Assembly: GCF_900091625.1 (NCBI RefSeq)
Contig: NZ_FMIC01000002.1
Span: 3,224,001-3,288,000, forward strand
Direction: 5' to 3'
DNA length: 64,000 nt
From: Micromonospora peucetia
GTDB taxonomy: Bacteria; Actinomycetota; Actinomycetes; Mycobacteriales; Micromonosporaceae
The notes under the pieces are model-generated. The model saw only the letters and a list, made by a program, of their open reading frames with translations. It was not told where the DNA came from and ran no database searches. Positions 17,549 through 27,290 of the stretch are shown here, one piece after another; the stretch's first letter is position 1, and every line of letters starts with the position of its first letter. The position numbers and the translations under genes were made by a program.

Positions 17549-19099
17549 TCAGGAGGCGCGTGGGCGGGTCTTCGCGCGGAGCATCTCGCGGTCGGCGGCC
17601 TCGAAGGCGGTGCTGAGGGCGTCGCGCAGACCCGGGCCGCTGGCCCCCACCTCGGCGAAGCCGACGCTGACGCCGACCGGGGTGCCGGGCACCAGCGACT
17701 CCCAGTCCTCCGCGCGTACCGCGGCGTCGATCCGGCGGCCCACCTCGGCCGCCTCGGCCATCCCGGCGCCGGGGAGCACCACCACGAACTCGTCCCCGCC
17801 GTACCGGGCCACGAAGTCGCCCCGGCGCATCACCCGGTTGATCACTCCGGCGATGCGCTGGAGCACCAGGTCGCCGGAGTGGTGCCCGTGGCGGGTGTTG
17901 ACGGCCTTGAAGCCGTCCAGGTCGCAGACGCCGATCACCACCCGGTCGCCGTGGGCGACCACGGTGGCGATGTAGCGTTCCAGCCGCCGCCGGTTGGGCA
18001 GCCCGGTCAGCGGGTCGGTCAGCGCCTCGCCCTCGAAGCGGGCCGCCTCGCGGCGCATCTCCTCGTGGTCGATCCGGGCGGCGATGCCGTCGATGTAGAC
18101 GTCCCGGAGCCGGTCGTTGCGCTGGGCGGCCAGCCGGAACGCCAGCCGGTCGGCCCGGTGTGCTCCAGCGTGGTCGCCGGCGCTGGCCTGGGCGATGCTG
18201 CGCAGTCGGGCCGGTTCGGCCGCGCCCAGCGTCTCGGTGGAGACCTGGACGGTGTCGAGCCGGGCGGCGGCCTCGATCGGCCGTCCCTCGGCGACGGCCA
18301 GGCAGACCTGGCCGAGCTGGCGCATGTCGCGGGCCCGGGCGCTGTCGCCACCGTGGCCGAGCAGCCGGGCCGGGGCGGCCTCCGCGCCGACGTCCAGCCG
18401 GTCGCCGAGGGCCGCCCGCCGGGCGGCGGCGTAGCCGTACGCGGCCAGGCTGCTCGGGCGTAGCCTGCCGGCCCGTCCACCGCGCAGGAACCGGTCGAGG
18501 TCGGCGGCGACGTCCCGCAGCACCCGTAGGCAGCCGTCGCTGTCGCCGTTGTGGTCCAACGCCACCGCGTTGCGCAGCCGGATGCCGGGGGCGGCGAAGG
18601 TCTCCTCCGGAATTCCGGCGGCCGTGCCGAGCTGCCGGGCCCGTTCGATCGCGCCGAGGGCGTAGCCGTGGAAGCTGAGATACGAGTAGGCCATCGCCAG
18701 GTCGTGCCAGCCCCACGCGGTGTCCCGGTCGGGGTCGGCCACCGCACCCAGCGCCCGGGCGGACTTCACCAGGTGGGTGACGCAGCGGTCCAGTGCGCCC
18801 TGGTGGTGCGCGGCGAGCGCGGCCAGCGCGTTGAGGTGCCCGAGCAGGTAGGGCTCGGCGAGGTCGCGGACGGCGGTGGAGGCCTCCTCGACGGCCCGGG
18901 TGTACTCCGCCGTGCGTCCCAGGTTGATCACCGCGCAGAGGCGCTGGACCAGGGCGTCGGCCCGCGCGTACGGGTCGGTGGTGGTGGCGACGACCAGGTC
19001 GAGGATCGCGTACGCCTCGGCGGAGCGGCTGGACTCCTGGAGGGCCCGCGCGCGCGTGAGGGCGTCAACCTGGTCGGTGACCCGGTCGAGCCAACCCAC
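17549..19099 (-). CDS. diguanylate cyclase with TPR-like N-terminal sensor region
   Basis: A 516-residue soluble protein. The first ~340 residues are Ala/Leu-rich helical repeats with no membrane segment, resembling TPR-type repeats. The C-terminus is a GGDEF domain with the active-site motif RYGGDEFVVVL near 428-438 and an intact RxxD inhibitory site (RRGD) five residues before it, so the enzyme is predicted active and subject to c-di-GMP product inhibition. It begins with GTG preceded by GGGAGG. It lies on the opposite strand inside the rpmE-prfA-prmC group and converges on prfA. c-di-GMP controls development in filamentous actinomycetes; the signal sensed here is unknown. Confidence 0.9.
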   Translation of the reverse strand: MGWLDRVTDQVDALTRARALQESSRSAEAYAILDLVVATTTDPYARADALVQRLCAVINLGRTAEYTRAVEEASTAVRDLAEPYLLGHLNALAALAAHHQGALDRCVTHLVKSARALGAVADPDRDTAWGWHDLAMAYSYLSFHGYALGAIERARQLGTAAGIPEETFAAPGIRLRNAVALDHNGDSDGCLRVLRDVAADLDRFLRGGRAGRLRPSSLAAYGYAAARRAALGDRLDVGAEAAPARLLGHGGDSARARDMRQLGQVCLAVAEGRPIEAAARLDTVQVSTETLGAAEPARLRSIAQASAGDHAGAHRADRLAFRLAAQRNDRLRDVYIDGIAARIDHEEMRREAARFEGEALTDPLTGLPNRRRLERYIATVVAHGDRVVIGVCDLDGFKAVNTRHGHHSGDLVLQRIAGVINRVMRRGDFVARYGGDEFVVVLPGAGMAEAAEVGRRIDAAVRAEDWESLVPGTPVGVSVGFAEVGASGPGLRDALSTAFEAADREMLRAKTRPRAS

Positions 19100-19172
19100 C
19101 GCGACCTCCCTGTCGGTGTGCGTCCGGCCGCATCCGTTCGTGATGTCCGGCGCGACGCCCCATGATTATCTC

Positions 19173-20120
19173 GTGACCACCGTGCCGCAACACCCGTCCG
19201 AAGGGACGAGACAGCAGCGCCCTTCAGCGGCGCTGGCCCGGGCGTCCCGGGCCCTCGCCGACGCCGGCATCGCCTCGGCCCGGTCCGAGGCGGAGCAGCT
19301 GGCCGCGTACGTGCTGGCCGTGCCCCGGGGGCGGCTGGCGCTGGCCGACGACCTGACCGCCGAGCAGCTCGACCGGTTCGACGAGCTGGTCGCCCGGCGG
19401 GTCGGGCGGGAGCCGTTGCAGCATCTCACGGGCAGTGCCGGCTTCCGGCACCTGGAGCTGGCCGTCGGGCCGGGCGTCTTCGTGCCCCGCCCGGAGACGG
19501 AGCTGCTCGCCGGCTGGGGGATCGCGCAGGGCCGGGGGCTCGGCGCCGAGCTGGTGGTGGACCTGTGCGCCGGCTCGGGCGCGATCGCCCTCTCGGTCGC
19601 CCAGGAGCTGCCGGCGGCCCGGGTGGTGGCGGTGGAACGGTCGGCGGCGGCGCTGCCCTGGCTGCGGCGCAACGCGTCGGCCCGGGCCGACGCGGGGGAC
19701 CGGCCGGTCGAGGTGGTGGCGGCCGACGTGACCGCACCCGATCTGCTCGCCGACCTGGTGGGCCGGGTCGACGTGCTGCTCTGCAACCCGCCGTACGTAC
19801 CGTCGGACGTGGCGGTGCCCCCGGAGGTGGGCCGGCACGATCCGGCGACCGCGGTCTTCGGCGGCGCGGACGGCCTGGCGGTGATCCGTCCGGTGATCGC
19901 CCGGGCGGCGGCGCTGCTGCGTCCGGGCGGGGTGTTCGGCGTCGAGCACGACGACACACACGGCACGGCGGTACCCGAGCTGCTCGCCGCGGACGGCCGG
20001 TTCGAGGCGGTCGCCGGCCACCCGGACCTGACCGGACGGCCCCGCTTCACGACCGCGTCGCGGCGAACGGACGGCCAGCACGCCACCGCCGACGCGACGT
20101 GGCAGACTGACTCCTCGTGA
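19173..20120 (+). CDS. prmC: release factor glutamine methyltransferase
   Basis: A 315-residue SAM-dependent methyltransferase that methylates the Gln of the GGQ motif in release factors. The helical N-terminal domain is followed by the SAM-binding motif VVDLCAGSGAIALS near 128-141 and the catalytic NPPY near 204-207 (LLCNPPYVPSD). GTG 19173 was preferred; an in-frame ATG at 19143 would add ten residues not expected for the family. It lies 73 bases from the divergent GGDEF gene and overlaps the next gene by one base. Confidence 0.93.
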   Translation: MTTVPQHPSEGTRQQRPSAALARASRALADAGIASARSEAEQLAAYVLAVPRGRLALADDLTAEQLDRFDELVARRVGREPLQHLTGSAGFRHLELAVGPGVFVPRPETELLAGWGIAQGRGLGAELVVDLCAGSGAIALSVAQELPAARVVAVERSAAALPWLRRNASARADAGDRPVEVVAADVTAPDLLADLVGRVDVLLCNPPYVPSDVAVPPEVGRHDPATAVFGGADGLAVIRPVIARAAALLRPGGVFGVEHDDTHGTAVPELLAADGRFEAVAGHPDLTGRPRFTTASRRTDGQHATADATWQTDSS

Positions 20121-20764
20121 TGCTCTACGACTGCCGGTCGCCCGCCGACCGGGACCGCGGCATCGCCGCTGCCATCGAGGCGGTCAAGAACGGCGAGCTG
20201 GTCGTCCTGCCGACCGACACGGTCTACGGGATCGGCGCGGACGCGTTCACCCCGTACGCGGTCAAGGCCCTGCTGGACGCCAAGGGCGGTCGGCAGGTGC
20301 CGCCGCCGGTGCTGATCGGTTCCCGGCACACCCTCGACGGCCTGGTCTACTCGCTGCCCCAGGCGGCCCGGGACCTCGTTGAGGCGTTCTGGCCCGGCGC
20401 GCTGACCATCATCGTGACGCACTCACCGAGCCTGCGCTGGGACCTCGGCGACTCCTCCGGGACGGTGGCGGTGCGGATGCCACTGCACCCGGTGGCGCTG
20501 GAGGTGCTGCGCGAGACCGGCCCGATGGCGGTCGCCTCGGCCAACAAGACCGGCCAGCCGGCCGCCCTCACCGCCGACCAGGCCCGCGACCAGCTCGCCT
20601 ACTCGGTGCGGGCCTACCTGGAGGCCGGGCCCTGCCCGGACCCGGTGCCGAGCACGATCGTGGACCTCACCGGCGAGGCGCCGCAGGTACTCCGGCAGGG
20701 CGCCGTCCCGCTGGAGAAGCTCCGCGACGTGGTGCCCGACATCCTCGCCGGCCAGGGGGTCTGA
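20120..20764 (+). CDS. tsaC: threonylcarbamoyl-AMP synthase (Sua5/YciO/YrdC/YwlC family)
   Basis: A 214-residue single-domain YrdC-type enzyme that makes the threonylcarbamoyl adenylate used for t6A37 in ANN-decoding tRNAs. The family motif LPTDTVYGIGADAF is near 32-45, and SANKTGQPAA occurs near 138. It lacks the C-terminal Sua5 domain. The ATG at 20120 overlaps the prmC stop (TGATG); a GTG three bases earlier is an alternative. The prmC-tsaC order is widespread in bacteria and fits a translation-quality operon. Confidence 0.93.
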   Translation: MLYDCRSPADRDRGIAAAIEAVKNGELVVLPTDTVYGIGADAFTPYAVKALLDAKGGRQVPPPVLIGSRHTLDGLVYSLPQAARDLVEAFWPGALTIIVTHSPSLRWDLGDSSGTVAVRMPLHPVALEVLRETGPMAVASANKTGQPAALTADQARDQLAYSVRAYLEAGPCPDPVPSTIVDLTGEAPQVLRQGAVPLEKLRDVVPDILAGQGV

Positions 20765-21376
20765 GTGCCTCCGTTCACCGTGCTGCACGTGTGCATGGGC
20801 AACATCTGCCGGTCCCCGATGGCCGAGCGGCTGCTGGTCCTCGCCGTCCGGGAACGGCTGGCCCGCCGCGAGGTCGACCCGGGTCGCGCCGACGAGCTGC
20901 TGCACAGCCACAGCGCCGGCACCGGCGGCTGGCACGCCGGTGAGGAGATGAACCCGCCGGCGTCCCGGCAGGTGACCTCCCGGGGCGGCAGCGTCACCGG
21001 CTTCGCCGCGCGCAAGCTGCGGTCGGACCACATCGACGCCGCTGACCTCGTCCTCACCGCCACCGCCGACCAGCAGGAGTACGTGGTGGCGCTGCGGCCC
21101 GACGCGGCGTCGCGCACGTTCGTGCTGGGCGAGTTCGGCCGGCTGCTCGCCGGGGTGGACGCCGCCGGGCTGCCGGCGGCCGAGGCGACCCCCGACGCGG
21201 TCCACGCGCGCGGCGTGGCCCTGGTGGCGACCGCCCACGCCGCCCGACTGGGCATCGTGTCGCTGCCCACCGACGATCTCGACGACCCGTGGGGGCGTGG
21301 CGACCAGTGCTTCAGCCGGGTCGCCGACGAGATCGAGGAGACCGTCCACCCTCTCGCCGCCGCGCTCCTGCCGTAA
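20765..21376 (+). CDS. low-molecular-weight protein tyrosine phosphatase
   Basis: A 203-residue cytoplasmic phosphatase. The P-loop CMGNICRS gives nucleophile Cys10 and Arg16 of the CX5R motif, and the general acid lies in DDLDDPWGRG near 173-182. It begins with GTG directly after the tsaC stop, so it belongs to the prmC-tsaC transcript. It is somewhat longer than the usual 150-160 residues, with extra sequence in the middle. The target is unknown. In actinomycetes such enzymes often act in envelope-polymer or kinase signalling, and a wall-synthesis gene follows. Confidence 0.88.
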   Translation: MPPFTVLHVCMGNICRSPMAERLLVLAVRERLARREVDPGRADELLHSHSAGTGGWHAGEEMNPPASRQVTSRGGSVTGFAARKLRSDHIDAADLVLTATADQQEYVVALRPDAASRTFVLGEFGRLLAGVDAAGLPAAEATPDAVHARGVALVATAHAARLGIVSLPTDDLDDPWGRGDQCFSRVADEIEETVHPLAAALLP

Positions 21377-21492
21377 CCCGCCCGAGGTACCCCCGCGCAT
21401 GAGCTTCCTGCGGGTTTGGGGGAAAGGGGCGGTCAAGAGGGGTTTTCAGGTCATTCTGAGTGGGTCCTGACCGGCTCCTGCGGGGAGAGCTG

Positions 21493-23604
21493 ATGACCCG
21501 GGCACGCCTCGACAAACTGTTCACCATACTGATCGCCGGCGTACTGGCCGGGCTGGTGCTCGCGGTGGCGGCCCTACCGGCCGCGCTGGTCTTCGGGATC
21601 GGGTTCTCGGCGCTCGCGGCGCCCTACTCGGAGCTGCCGAACACGCTGCGTACGCCGCCCACGGCCCAGCGCTCGAACCTCTACGCCAACGACGGCACCA
21701 CCCTGATCACCTCCTTCTACCAGGAGGACCGGGTGGACGTGCCGCTGGCGGAGGTGGCGCCGGTGATGCGGCAGGCGATCATCGCCGCCGAGGACACCCG
21801 GTTCCACGAGCACAGCGGGGTCGACCTGCGTGGCGTGGTGCGGGCCTTCACCGTCAACCAGGGGGCCGGGGAGACCCGGCAGGGCGCGTCCACCCTGACC
21901 ATGCAGTACGTCCGCAACGTGCTCAGCAACGACCCCCGGCTCAGCGAGCGGCAGCGCGCCGCCGCCACCGAGCTCAGCACCGCACGCAAGATCCAGGAGA
22001 TGCGGTACGCGCTGACCCTGGAACGGGAGTTGACCAAGGACGAGATCCTCGCCCGCTACCTCAACATCGCCTACTTCGGCGCGGGCGCGTACGGGGTGGC
22101 CGCCGCGAGCAGGCGCTACTTCTCCAAGCCGCCGGCGGAGCTCACGCTGGCCGAGGCGGCGCTGCTGGCCGGCCTGGTCCGCTCCCCGCACACCGACGAC
22201 CCGATCAACGGCGACGCGGACGCCGCGCTCGCCCGCCGGGCGCACGTGCTCGACCGGCTGGTGGATTCCGGCCAGGTTCCGGCCGAGGCGGCGGACCGGG
22301 CCAGGGCCGAGCAGTTGAAGCTGCGCCCCAGCCAGACGCCGAACGACTGCACGGCCGTGCCGGCGGAGCACAACGACTGGGCCTTCTTCTGCGACTGGTT
22401 CACCCGCTGGTGGAACGCCCAGTCGGCGTTCGGCGCGACGGTCGACGAGCGGCAGCTCACGCTGCGTCGGGGTGGCTTCTCCATCGTCTCCTCGCTCGAC
22501 CCGGCGGTGCAGCGTGCCACCACCGAACAGGTCCGCCGCATCTACCCGGTGGACGACCGCCGGGCGGCGCCGACGGCGGTGGTGCAGCCCGGGACGGGCC
22601 GGGTGCTCGCGATGGCGGTGAACCGGAACTACGCCGTGGCCGCCAACCCGCGCGGGCAGAAGAACCACCCGAACACGGTCAACCAGCTGGTTGCCGGGGG
22701 CGGGGCGATCCAGGGCTACCAGGCCGGCTCCACGTTCAAGGTCTTCACCATGCTGGCCGCGCTGGAGTCCGGGCTGCCGCTGAGCACGGAGTTCGACGCA
22801 CCGGAGCGGATCGTGACCGACTACGCGGCGAGCGGGGCGGCGAGCTGCGACGGGTACTGGTGTCCACGGAACGCCACCGACTCGATGGACGGCCAACACA
22901 CCATGTGGACCGCGTTCGGCGAGTCGGTCAACACGTACTTCGCGTGGCTGACCGAGCGGGTCGGCGCGGACCGGGTGGTGGAGATGGCCGAGCGGCTCGG
23001 CATCGTCTTCCGGGCCGGGGACGACGCGCAACTGGCCCGCCACGGCGCGCGCGAGTGGGGGCCGTTCACCCTCGGCGTCTCCGCCACCACCCCGCTCGAC
23101 CTGGCCGGCGCGTACGCCGCGGTGGCGGCGGAGGGCATGTGGTGCGCGCCGCTGCCGGTCGTCTCGATCGCGGACGCGGCCGGCCGCCCGATGGCCGCCG
23201 CCCGGCCGGACTGCCGGCAGGCGGTCGACGTGGACGTGGCCCGGGCGGCGGCCGATGCGGCCCGCTGCGCGGTCGGCGACCAGTCGATGTACCGGGAGTG
23301 CGACGGCGGCACCGCCGAAGGGCTGCGCCAGCAGGTCGGCCGGCCGGTGGCGGGCAAGACGGGCAGCTCGGACGGGTACGCGACGGAGACCGTGGTCGCC
23401 TTCACCCCGCAACTGGCGGTCGCCTCGATCGCCGCCAACCCCGACGACCCGCGCGACGCGGTCGGCCAGCGGGTGCAGGGGCAACTGGTCGAGGCGGTGG
23501 GGGAGGTGCTCGCCTTCGCGCTGCGTGACGAGCCGGTCCGCGACTTCGTGCCGCCCAGCGAGTCGACCGCCTTCCGGTTCACCGGCGCCCGCGCCGGCAA
23601 CTGA
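21493..23604 (+). CDS. class A penicillin-binding protein (transglycosylase/transpeptidase)
   Basis: A 703-residue bifunctional peptidoglycan synthase. A short basic tail and one TM helix (about 8-35) anchor it. The GT51 domain shows EDTRFHEHSGVD near 92-103 and RQGASTLTMQYVRN near 128-141. The transpeptidase has the catalytic GSTFK near 412, SVN near 477 and KTGSS near 620. ATG 21493 was chosen over an upstream GTG because GGGGAGAG lies a few bases before it. There is no PASTA domain and no long C-terminal tail. It converges on the following minus-strand gene with only 13 bases between. Confidence 0.95.
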   Translation: MTRARLDKLFTILIAGVLAGLVLAVAALPAALVFGIGFSALAAPYSELPNTLRTPPTAQRSNLYANDGTTLITSFYQEDRVDVPLAEVAPVMRQAIIAAEDTRFHEHSGVDLRGVVRAFTVNQGAGETRQGASTLTMQYVRNVLSNDPRLSERQRAAATELSTARKIQEMRYALTLERELTKDEILARYLNIAYFGAGAYGVAAASRRYFSKPPAELTLAEAALLAGLVRSPHTDDPINGDADAALARRAHVLDRLVDSGQVPAEAADRARAEQLKLRPSQTPNDCTAVPAEHNDWAFFCDWFTRWWNAQSAFGATVDERQLTLRRGGFSIVSSLDPAVQRATTEQVRRIYPVDDRRAAPTAVVQPGTGRVLAMAVNRNYAVAANPRGQKNHPNTVNQLVAGGGAIQGYQAGSTFKVFTMLAALESGLPLSTEFDAPERIVTDYAASGAASCDGYWCPRNATDSMDGQHTMWTAFGESVNTYFAWLTERVGADRVVEMAERLGIVFRAGDDAQLARHGAREWGPFTLGVSATTPLDLAGAYAAVAAEGMWCAPLPVVSIADAAGRPMAAARPDCRQAVDVDVARAAADAARCAVGDQSMYRECDGGTAEGLRQQVGRPVAGKTGSSDGYATETVVAFTPQLAVASIAANPDDPRDAVGQRVQGQLVEAVGEVLAFALRDEPVRDFVPPSESTAFRFTGARAGN

Positions 23605-23617
23605 GCCGGCGCCGGGT

Positions 23618-25111
23618 TCAGCGGCGTTCGGAGCCGGTGGCGGGGCGGTGGGCCGCCTGTTCGGCCTGGCGGGCGATGTTGCGGGCCATCCCACCGAAGA
23701 CCACCGCGTGGAAGGGCGCCACCGCGCCCCAGTACGCGTGCCCGGGCAGCCCGCGCGGCAGGAACACCGCCCGCTGGTGGTAGCGGCTGCCCTCGCCGTC
23801 CACCCGGATCACCCGCATCTCCAGCCAGGCCCGGCCCGGCAGCAGCATCTCGGCGCGCAGCCGCAGCAGCTCGCCGGGCACGATCTCCTCCACCCGCCAG
23901 AAGTCCAGCGCCTCGCCGACCTGGAGGCGGTGCGGGTCGCGCCGGCCGCGACGCAGCCCCACGCCGCCGATCAGCCGGTCCAGCCAGCCCCGGATCGACC
24001 AGGCCAGCGGGAACGAGTACCAGCCGTGTTCCCCGCCGACCCCCTCGATGACCCGCCACAGGGCGTCCGGCCCCGCGTGCACCGCCCGCTCGCGTACGTC
24101 GGTGTAGGCGGTTCCGCCGGACCACTCCGGGTCGCTGGGCAGCGGCTCGGCCGGCGCGTCGGGGCCGCTCGCGGTCGACCAGCGGGTCTCGACCTCGCCG
24201 TCGCGGACCTTCGCCAGGGCCGCCGCGACCGCCCGGTCGAAGCCGGTCAGCCCCTCCGGTGGGTCGGGGACGTACACGGCGATGTCGTGCTCGCGGGCGA
24301 CGGCCTCGTGGACCAGGCTCTCCACCAGCGGCCGGGCGATCGCGTTCGGCACCGGGGTGACCAGCCCGACCCAGTACGAGGAGAGCGCCGGCGTCAGCGG
24401 TCGCACCGGCACGACGGCCCGCCGGCGCAGGCCGGCCACCCGCGCGTACCGCTGCATCATGTCCTCGAAGGTGAGGATGTCCGGCCCACCGATGTCGAAG
24501 GCGCGGTTCACCTCCTGCGGCAGGCTCGCGCAGCCGACCAGGTAGCGCAGCACATCCCGCACGGCGATCGGCTGGATCCGGTTGTGGACCCAGCGGGGGG
24601 TGACCATGGCCGGCAGCCGCTCGGTCAGGTATCGCAGCATCTCGAACGAGGCCGACCCGGACCCGATGATCACCGCGGCCCGCAGCACCGCCGTCGGCAC
24701 CCCGCTGTCGAGCAGGATCCGTCCCACCTCGGCCCGGGAGCGCAGGTGCGCCGACGGGACCTCCCGGTCCGCCGCCGGCTCCGGCCCGCCCAGGTAGACG
24801 ATCCGGCGTACGCCAGCGGCCCGCGCGGCCTCGGCGAACCTGGTGGCGGCCTCCCGGTCGGCGGCCTCGAAGCCGGCCTGGCCGAGGGAGTGCACCAGGT
24901 AGTACGCGACGTCCACGCCCTCGAAGGCGGCCGGCAGCGTCTCCGGCCTGCGCAGGTCGCCCTCGGCGATCTCGGTCCGCGCCGCCCACGGCACGTCCCG
25001 CAGCCGTCCCGCCTTACGGGCCAGGCAGCGCACCGAGTGCCCCTCGGCCAGCAGCCGGGGCGCGAGGCGCCCGCCGATGTAACCCGTCGCTCCGGTGACC
25101 AGGCATCTCAC
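23618..25111 (-). CDS. NAD(P)-binding SDR protein with C-terminal DUF2867-like domain
   Basis: A 497-residue protein. The N-terminal half is an atypical short-chain dehydrogenase fold of the NmrA/complex-I-subunit type, with the dinucleotide loop [14 protein letters not shown] at the very start and YYLVHSL near 80. The C-terminal ~160 residues, starting near 330, resemble DUF2867, a lipid/START-like fold. GTG 25111 was chosen because CTGGAGG precedes it; the upstream in-frame ATG lies in the glyA promoter. Proteins with this fusion are common but uncharacterised. The gene is divergent from glyA. Confidence 0.8.
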   Translation of the reverse strand: MRCLVTGATGYIGGRLAPRLLAEGHSVRCLARKAGRLRDVPWAARTEIAEGDLRRPETLPAAFEGVDVAYYLVHSLGQAGFEAADREAATRFAEAARAAGVRRIVYLGGPEPAADREVPSAHLRSRAEVGRILLDSGVPTAVLRAAVIIGSGSASFEMLRYLTERLPAMVTPRWVHNRIQPIAVRDVLRYLVGCASLPQEVNRAFDIGGPDILTFEDMMQRYARVAGLRRRAVVPVRPLTPALSSYWVGLVTPVPNAIARPLVESLVHEAVAREHDIAVYVPDPPEGLTGFDRAVAAALAKVRDGEVETRWSTASGPDAPAEPLPSDPEWSGGTAYTDVRERAVHAGPDALWRVIEGVGGEHGWYSFPLAWSIRGWLDRLIGGVGLRRGRRDPHRLQVGEALDFWRVEEIVPGELLRLRAEMLLPGRAWLEMRVIRVDGEGSRYHQRAVFLPRGLPGHAYWGAVAPFHAVVFGGMARNIARQAEQAAHRPATGSERR

Positions 25112-25132
25112 GGCCTCCAGTGTGCGGCCCAA

Positions 25133-25138
25133 TAGACT
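25133..25138 (+). promoter_or_regulatory. -10 hexamer TAGACT for leaderless glyA
   Basis: TAGACT ends 8 bases before the GTG start of glyA (25147). The 35-base divergent gap has no ribosome binding site for glyA, so a leaderless mRNA is the simplest reading. No -35 was recognised. Confidence 0.6.
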
Positions 25139-25146
25139 CTGGCGTT

Positions 25147-26433
25147 GTGGCTACTGAGACGGGCACCTTCTGGGGGCCGGACTTCGACCAGCTCCGCGCG
25201 ACCGATCCGGAGATCGCCGGGGTGGTGCTCGGCGAACTGGACCGGCTCCGGGGCGGACTGCAACTGATCGCCAGCGAGAACCTCACCTCGCCGGCGGTGC
25301 TGGCCGCGCTCGGCTCGACCCTGACCAACAAGTACGCCGAGGGCTACCCGGGCCGGCGCTACTACGGCGGCTGCGCCGAGGTCGACCGGGCCGAGGAGAT
25401 CGGCATCGCCCGGGCGAAGGAGCTCTTCGGCGCCGAGCACGCCAACCTTCAGCCGCACTCGGGCGCGAGCGCCAACCTGGCCGCGTACGCCGCGCTGGTG
25501 CAGCCGGGGGACACGGTGCTCGCCATGGACCTGCCGCACGGCGGCCACCTCACCCACGGCAGCCGGGTGAACTTCTCCGGCAGGTGGTTCCACACCGTCG
25601 GCTACACCGTCCGGCGGGACACCGAGCTGATCGACTACGACGAGGTGCGGGATCTCGCCCTCGCGCACCGGCCCAAGATGATCATCTGTGGCGCGACGGC
25701 GTACCCGCGGCTGATCGACTTCGCCCGGTTCCGCGAGATCGCCGACGAGGTAGGGGCGTACCTGATGGTCGACGCCGCGCACTTCATCGGGCTGGTCGCC
25801 GGCAGGGCCGTCCCGTCGCCGGTGCCGCACGCCGACGTCGTCTGTTTCACCACGCACAAGGTGCTGCGCGGGCCGCGCGGCGGCATGATCCTCTGCCGGG
25901 AGTCACTGGCCCAGCGCATCGACAAGGCGGTCTTCCCGTTCACCCAGGGCGGCCCGCTGATGCACGTCGTCGCCGCGAAGGCGGTCGCGCTGCGCGAGGC
26001 CGCCCAGCCCGAGTTCCGGGTCTACGCCGAGCGGGTGGTGGCCAACGCGCAGGCGCTGGCCGCCGGGCTGGCCGACGAGGGGATGCGCCCGGTCTCCGGG
26101 GGCACCGACACCCACCTCGCCCTGGTCGACCTGCGCGAGGTGGGCGTGACCGGCGCGGACGCCGAGGCGCGCTGCGACGCCGCCACCATCACCCTGAACA
26201 AGAACGCGATCCCGTACGACCCGCAGAAGCCGATGGTCGCCTCGGGCATCCGGGTGGGCACCCCGAGCGTCACCACCCAGGGCATGCGCGAGCCGGAGAT
26301 GCGGCAGGTCGCGTCGCTGATCGCCCGTGCCGTGCGTACCGATCCGGCGGCCCCCGGGGGCGCCGACACCCTCGCCGGGCTCGCCGGCGAGGTCGCCGAG
26401 CTGGCCGCCGCCTTCCCGGCGTACGCCCGATGA
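25147..26433 (+). CDS. glyA: serine hydroxymethyltransferase
   Basis: A 428-residue PLP enzyme that interconverts serine and glycine while loading one-carbon units on tetrahydrofolate. The PLP lysine is about Lys238 in [13 protein letters not shown]-terminal motifs [13 protein letters not shown] and [13 protein letters not shown] match the family. Start GTG 25147 fits the leaderless promoter and the family N-terminus. Its stop overlaps the next start (ATGA). A glyA just before the ATP synthase cluster is also found in related actinomycetes. Confidence 0.96.
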   Translation: MATETGTFWGPDFDQLRATDPEIAGVVLGELDRLRGGLQLIASENLTSPAVLAALGSTLTNKYAEGYPGRRYYGGCAEVDRAEEIGIARAKELFGAEHANLQPHSGASANLAAYAALVQPGDTVLAMDLPHGGHLTHGSRVNFSGRWFHTVGYTVRRDTELIDYDEVRDLALAHRPKMIICGATAYPRLIDFARFREIADEVGAYLMVDAAHFIGLVAGRAVPSPVPHADVVCFTTHKVLRGPRGGMILCRESLAQRIDKAVFPFTQGGPLMHVVAAKAVALREAAQPEFRVYAERVVANAQALAAGLADEGMRPVSGGTDTHLALVDLREVGVTGADAEARCDAATITLNKNAIPYDPQKPMVASGIRVGTPSVTTQGMREPEMRQVASLIARAVRTDPAAPGGADTLAGLAGEVAELAAAFPAYAR

Positions 26434-26861
26434 GCGAGCCACGCGCGGGCGAGCCGGGCGCCATCCGGACCCGGCTGCCGCACCTGCGTCTGCCGCTGCT
26501 GGCCTGCGCGGTGCTCGCGCTGGTCGCGGTCCCGACCGCGGCGGTGCTGCGGGGGGCCACCGGCGCGGCCGGCGTGGCCGCCGGGATCGCGCTGGTCGTC
26601 GCCAGCTACCTGGTCTCCGGCGTCTCGGTGGCCTGGGCCGATGCCGTCAACCCTCGGATGATCATGTCGGTGGGGCTGGTCACCTACGCCACGAAGATCG
26701 TGGTCCTCGGGGTGGCGATGGCCGCTGTGGCGGCCACCGGCTGGCCTGGCCTGCCGGACATGGGGGTGGCGATCATCGCGGCCGTGGTGGTCTGGACGGG
26801 CGCCCACCTGGGCTGGGCCCTGCGTACGCCGCTGCCCACTTTCAAGCGACGCGATGAGTGA
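26430..26861 (+). CDS. four-helix membrane protein, ATP synthase subunit I-like
   Basis: A 143-residue membrane protein with about four hydrophobic helices (near 22-40, 45-65, 75-100 and 108-130) and a short basic tail. Position just before the ATP synthase genes and size match the AtpI-type protein of actinobacteria, thought to help assemble the c-ring; the sequence itself has no decisive motif. The ATG overlaps the glyA stop, so it is at least partly coupled to glyA. A 165-base gap follows. Confidence 0.7.
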   Translation: MSEPRAGEPGAIRTRLPHLRLPLLACAVLALVAVPTAAVLRGATGAAGVAAGIALVVASYLVSGVSVAWADAVNPRMIMSVGLVTYATKIVVLGVAMAAVAATGWPGLPDMGVAIIAAVVVWTGAHLGWALRTPLPTFKRRDE

Positions 26862-27026
26862 ACGTTCTGTCGGATTGGCGTCCGGCATTTCGGGCTGCCG
26901 CGGCGGGCCACACGGGAGTAACCTGACCAACGACTTTCGCGCCCGCACCCACGGCCCGCACGCTGTCCGCAGTGTGGGGGGTGCCGCACACTCCCGCGCG
27001 TCCTGGCTGATATCGTTCGCCACGTC

Positions 27027-27248
27027 ATGGCCGAAGACCCACACTCCCACCCCTCTGGCGAGCACTCGTCGGAGGGTGCGGCTGGGGCCGTTCTGGGCTA
27101 TTTGCTCGCCGGCATCGTGGTGTGGGGTTTCCTCGGCTGGTTGGCGGAGCGATTCTTCGATCTGCGAACCGGTGTCGGGGTCGCCGTCGGCATGATCTTC
27201 GGCGCGGCCGGAGCGATTTACCTGATCATGAAGAGGCTCAGTGCTTGA
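27027..27248 (+). CDS. AtpZ/AtpI-family small membrane protein
   Basis: A 73-residue protein with a His/Ser-rich N-terminal tail and two TM helices (LGYLLAGIVVWGFLGWLAE and GVAVGMIFGAAGAIYLIM), the layout of the AtpZ/AtpI family linked to Fo assembly and cation handling. It lies directly before atpB. TATCGT at 27011-27016 is a candidate -10 ten bases before the ATG and may be the main promoter of the ATP synthase genes. No Shine-Dalgarno is visible. Confidence 0.75.
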   Translation: MAEDPHSHPSGEHSSEGAAGAVLGYLLAGIVVWGFLGWLAERFFDLRTGVGVAVGMIFGAAGAIYLIMKRLSA

Positions 27249-27290
27249 GTGCCAGCACGCGAGGGTCTGTCGAGTGCGGAGGATGACACG

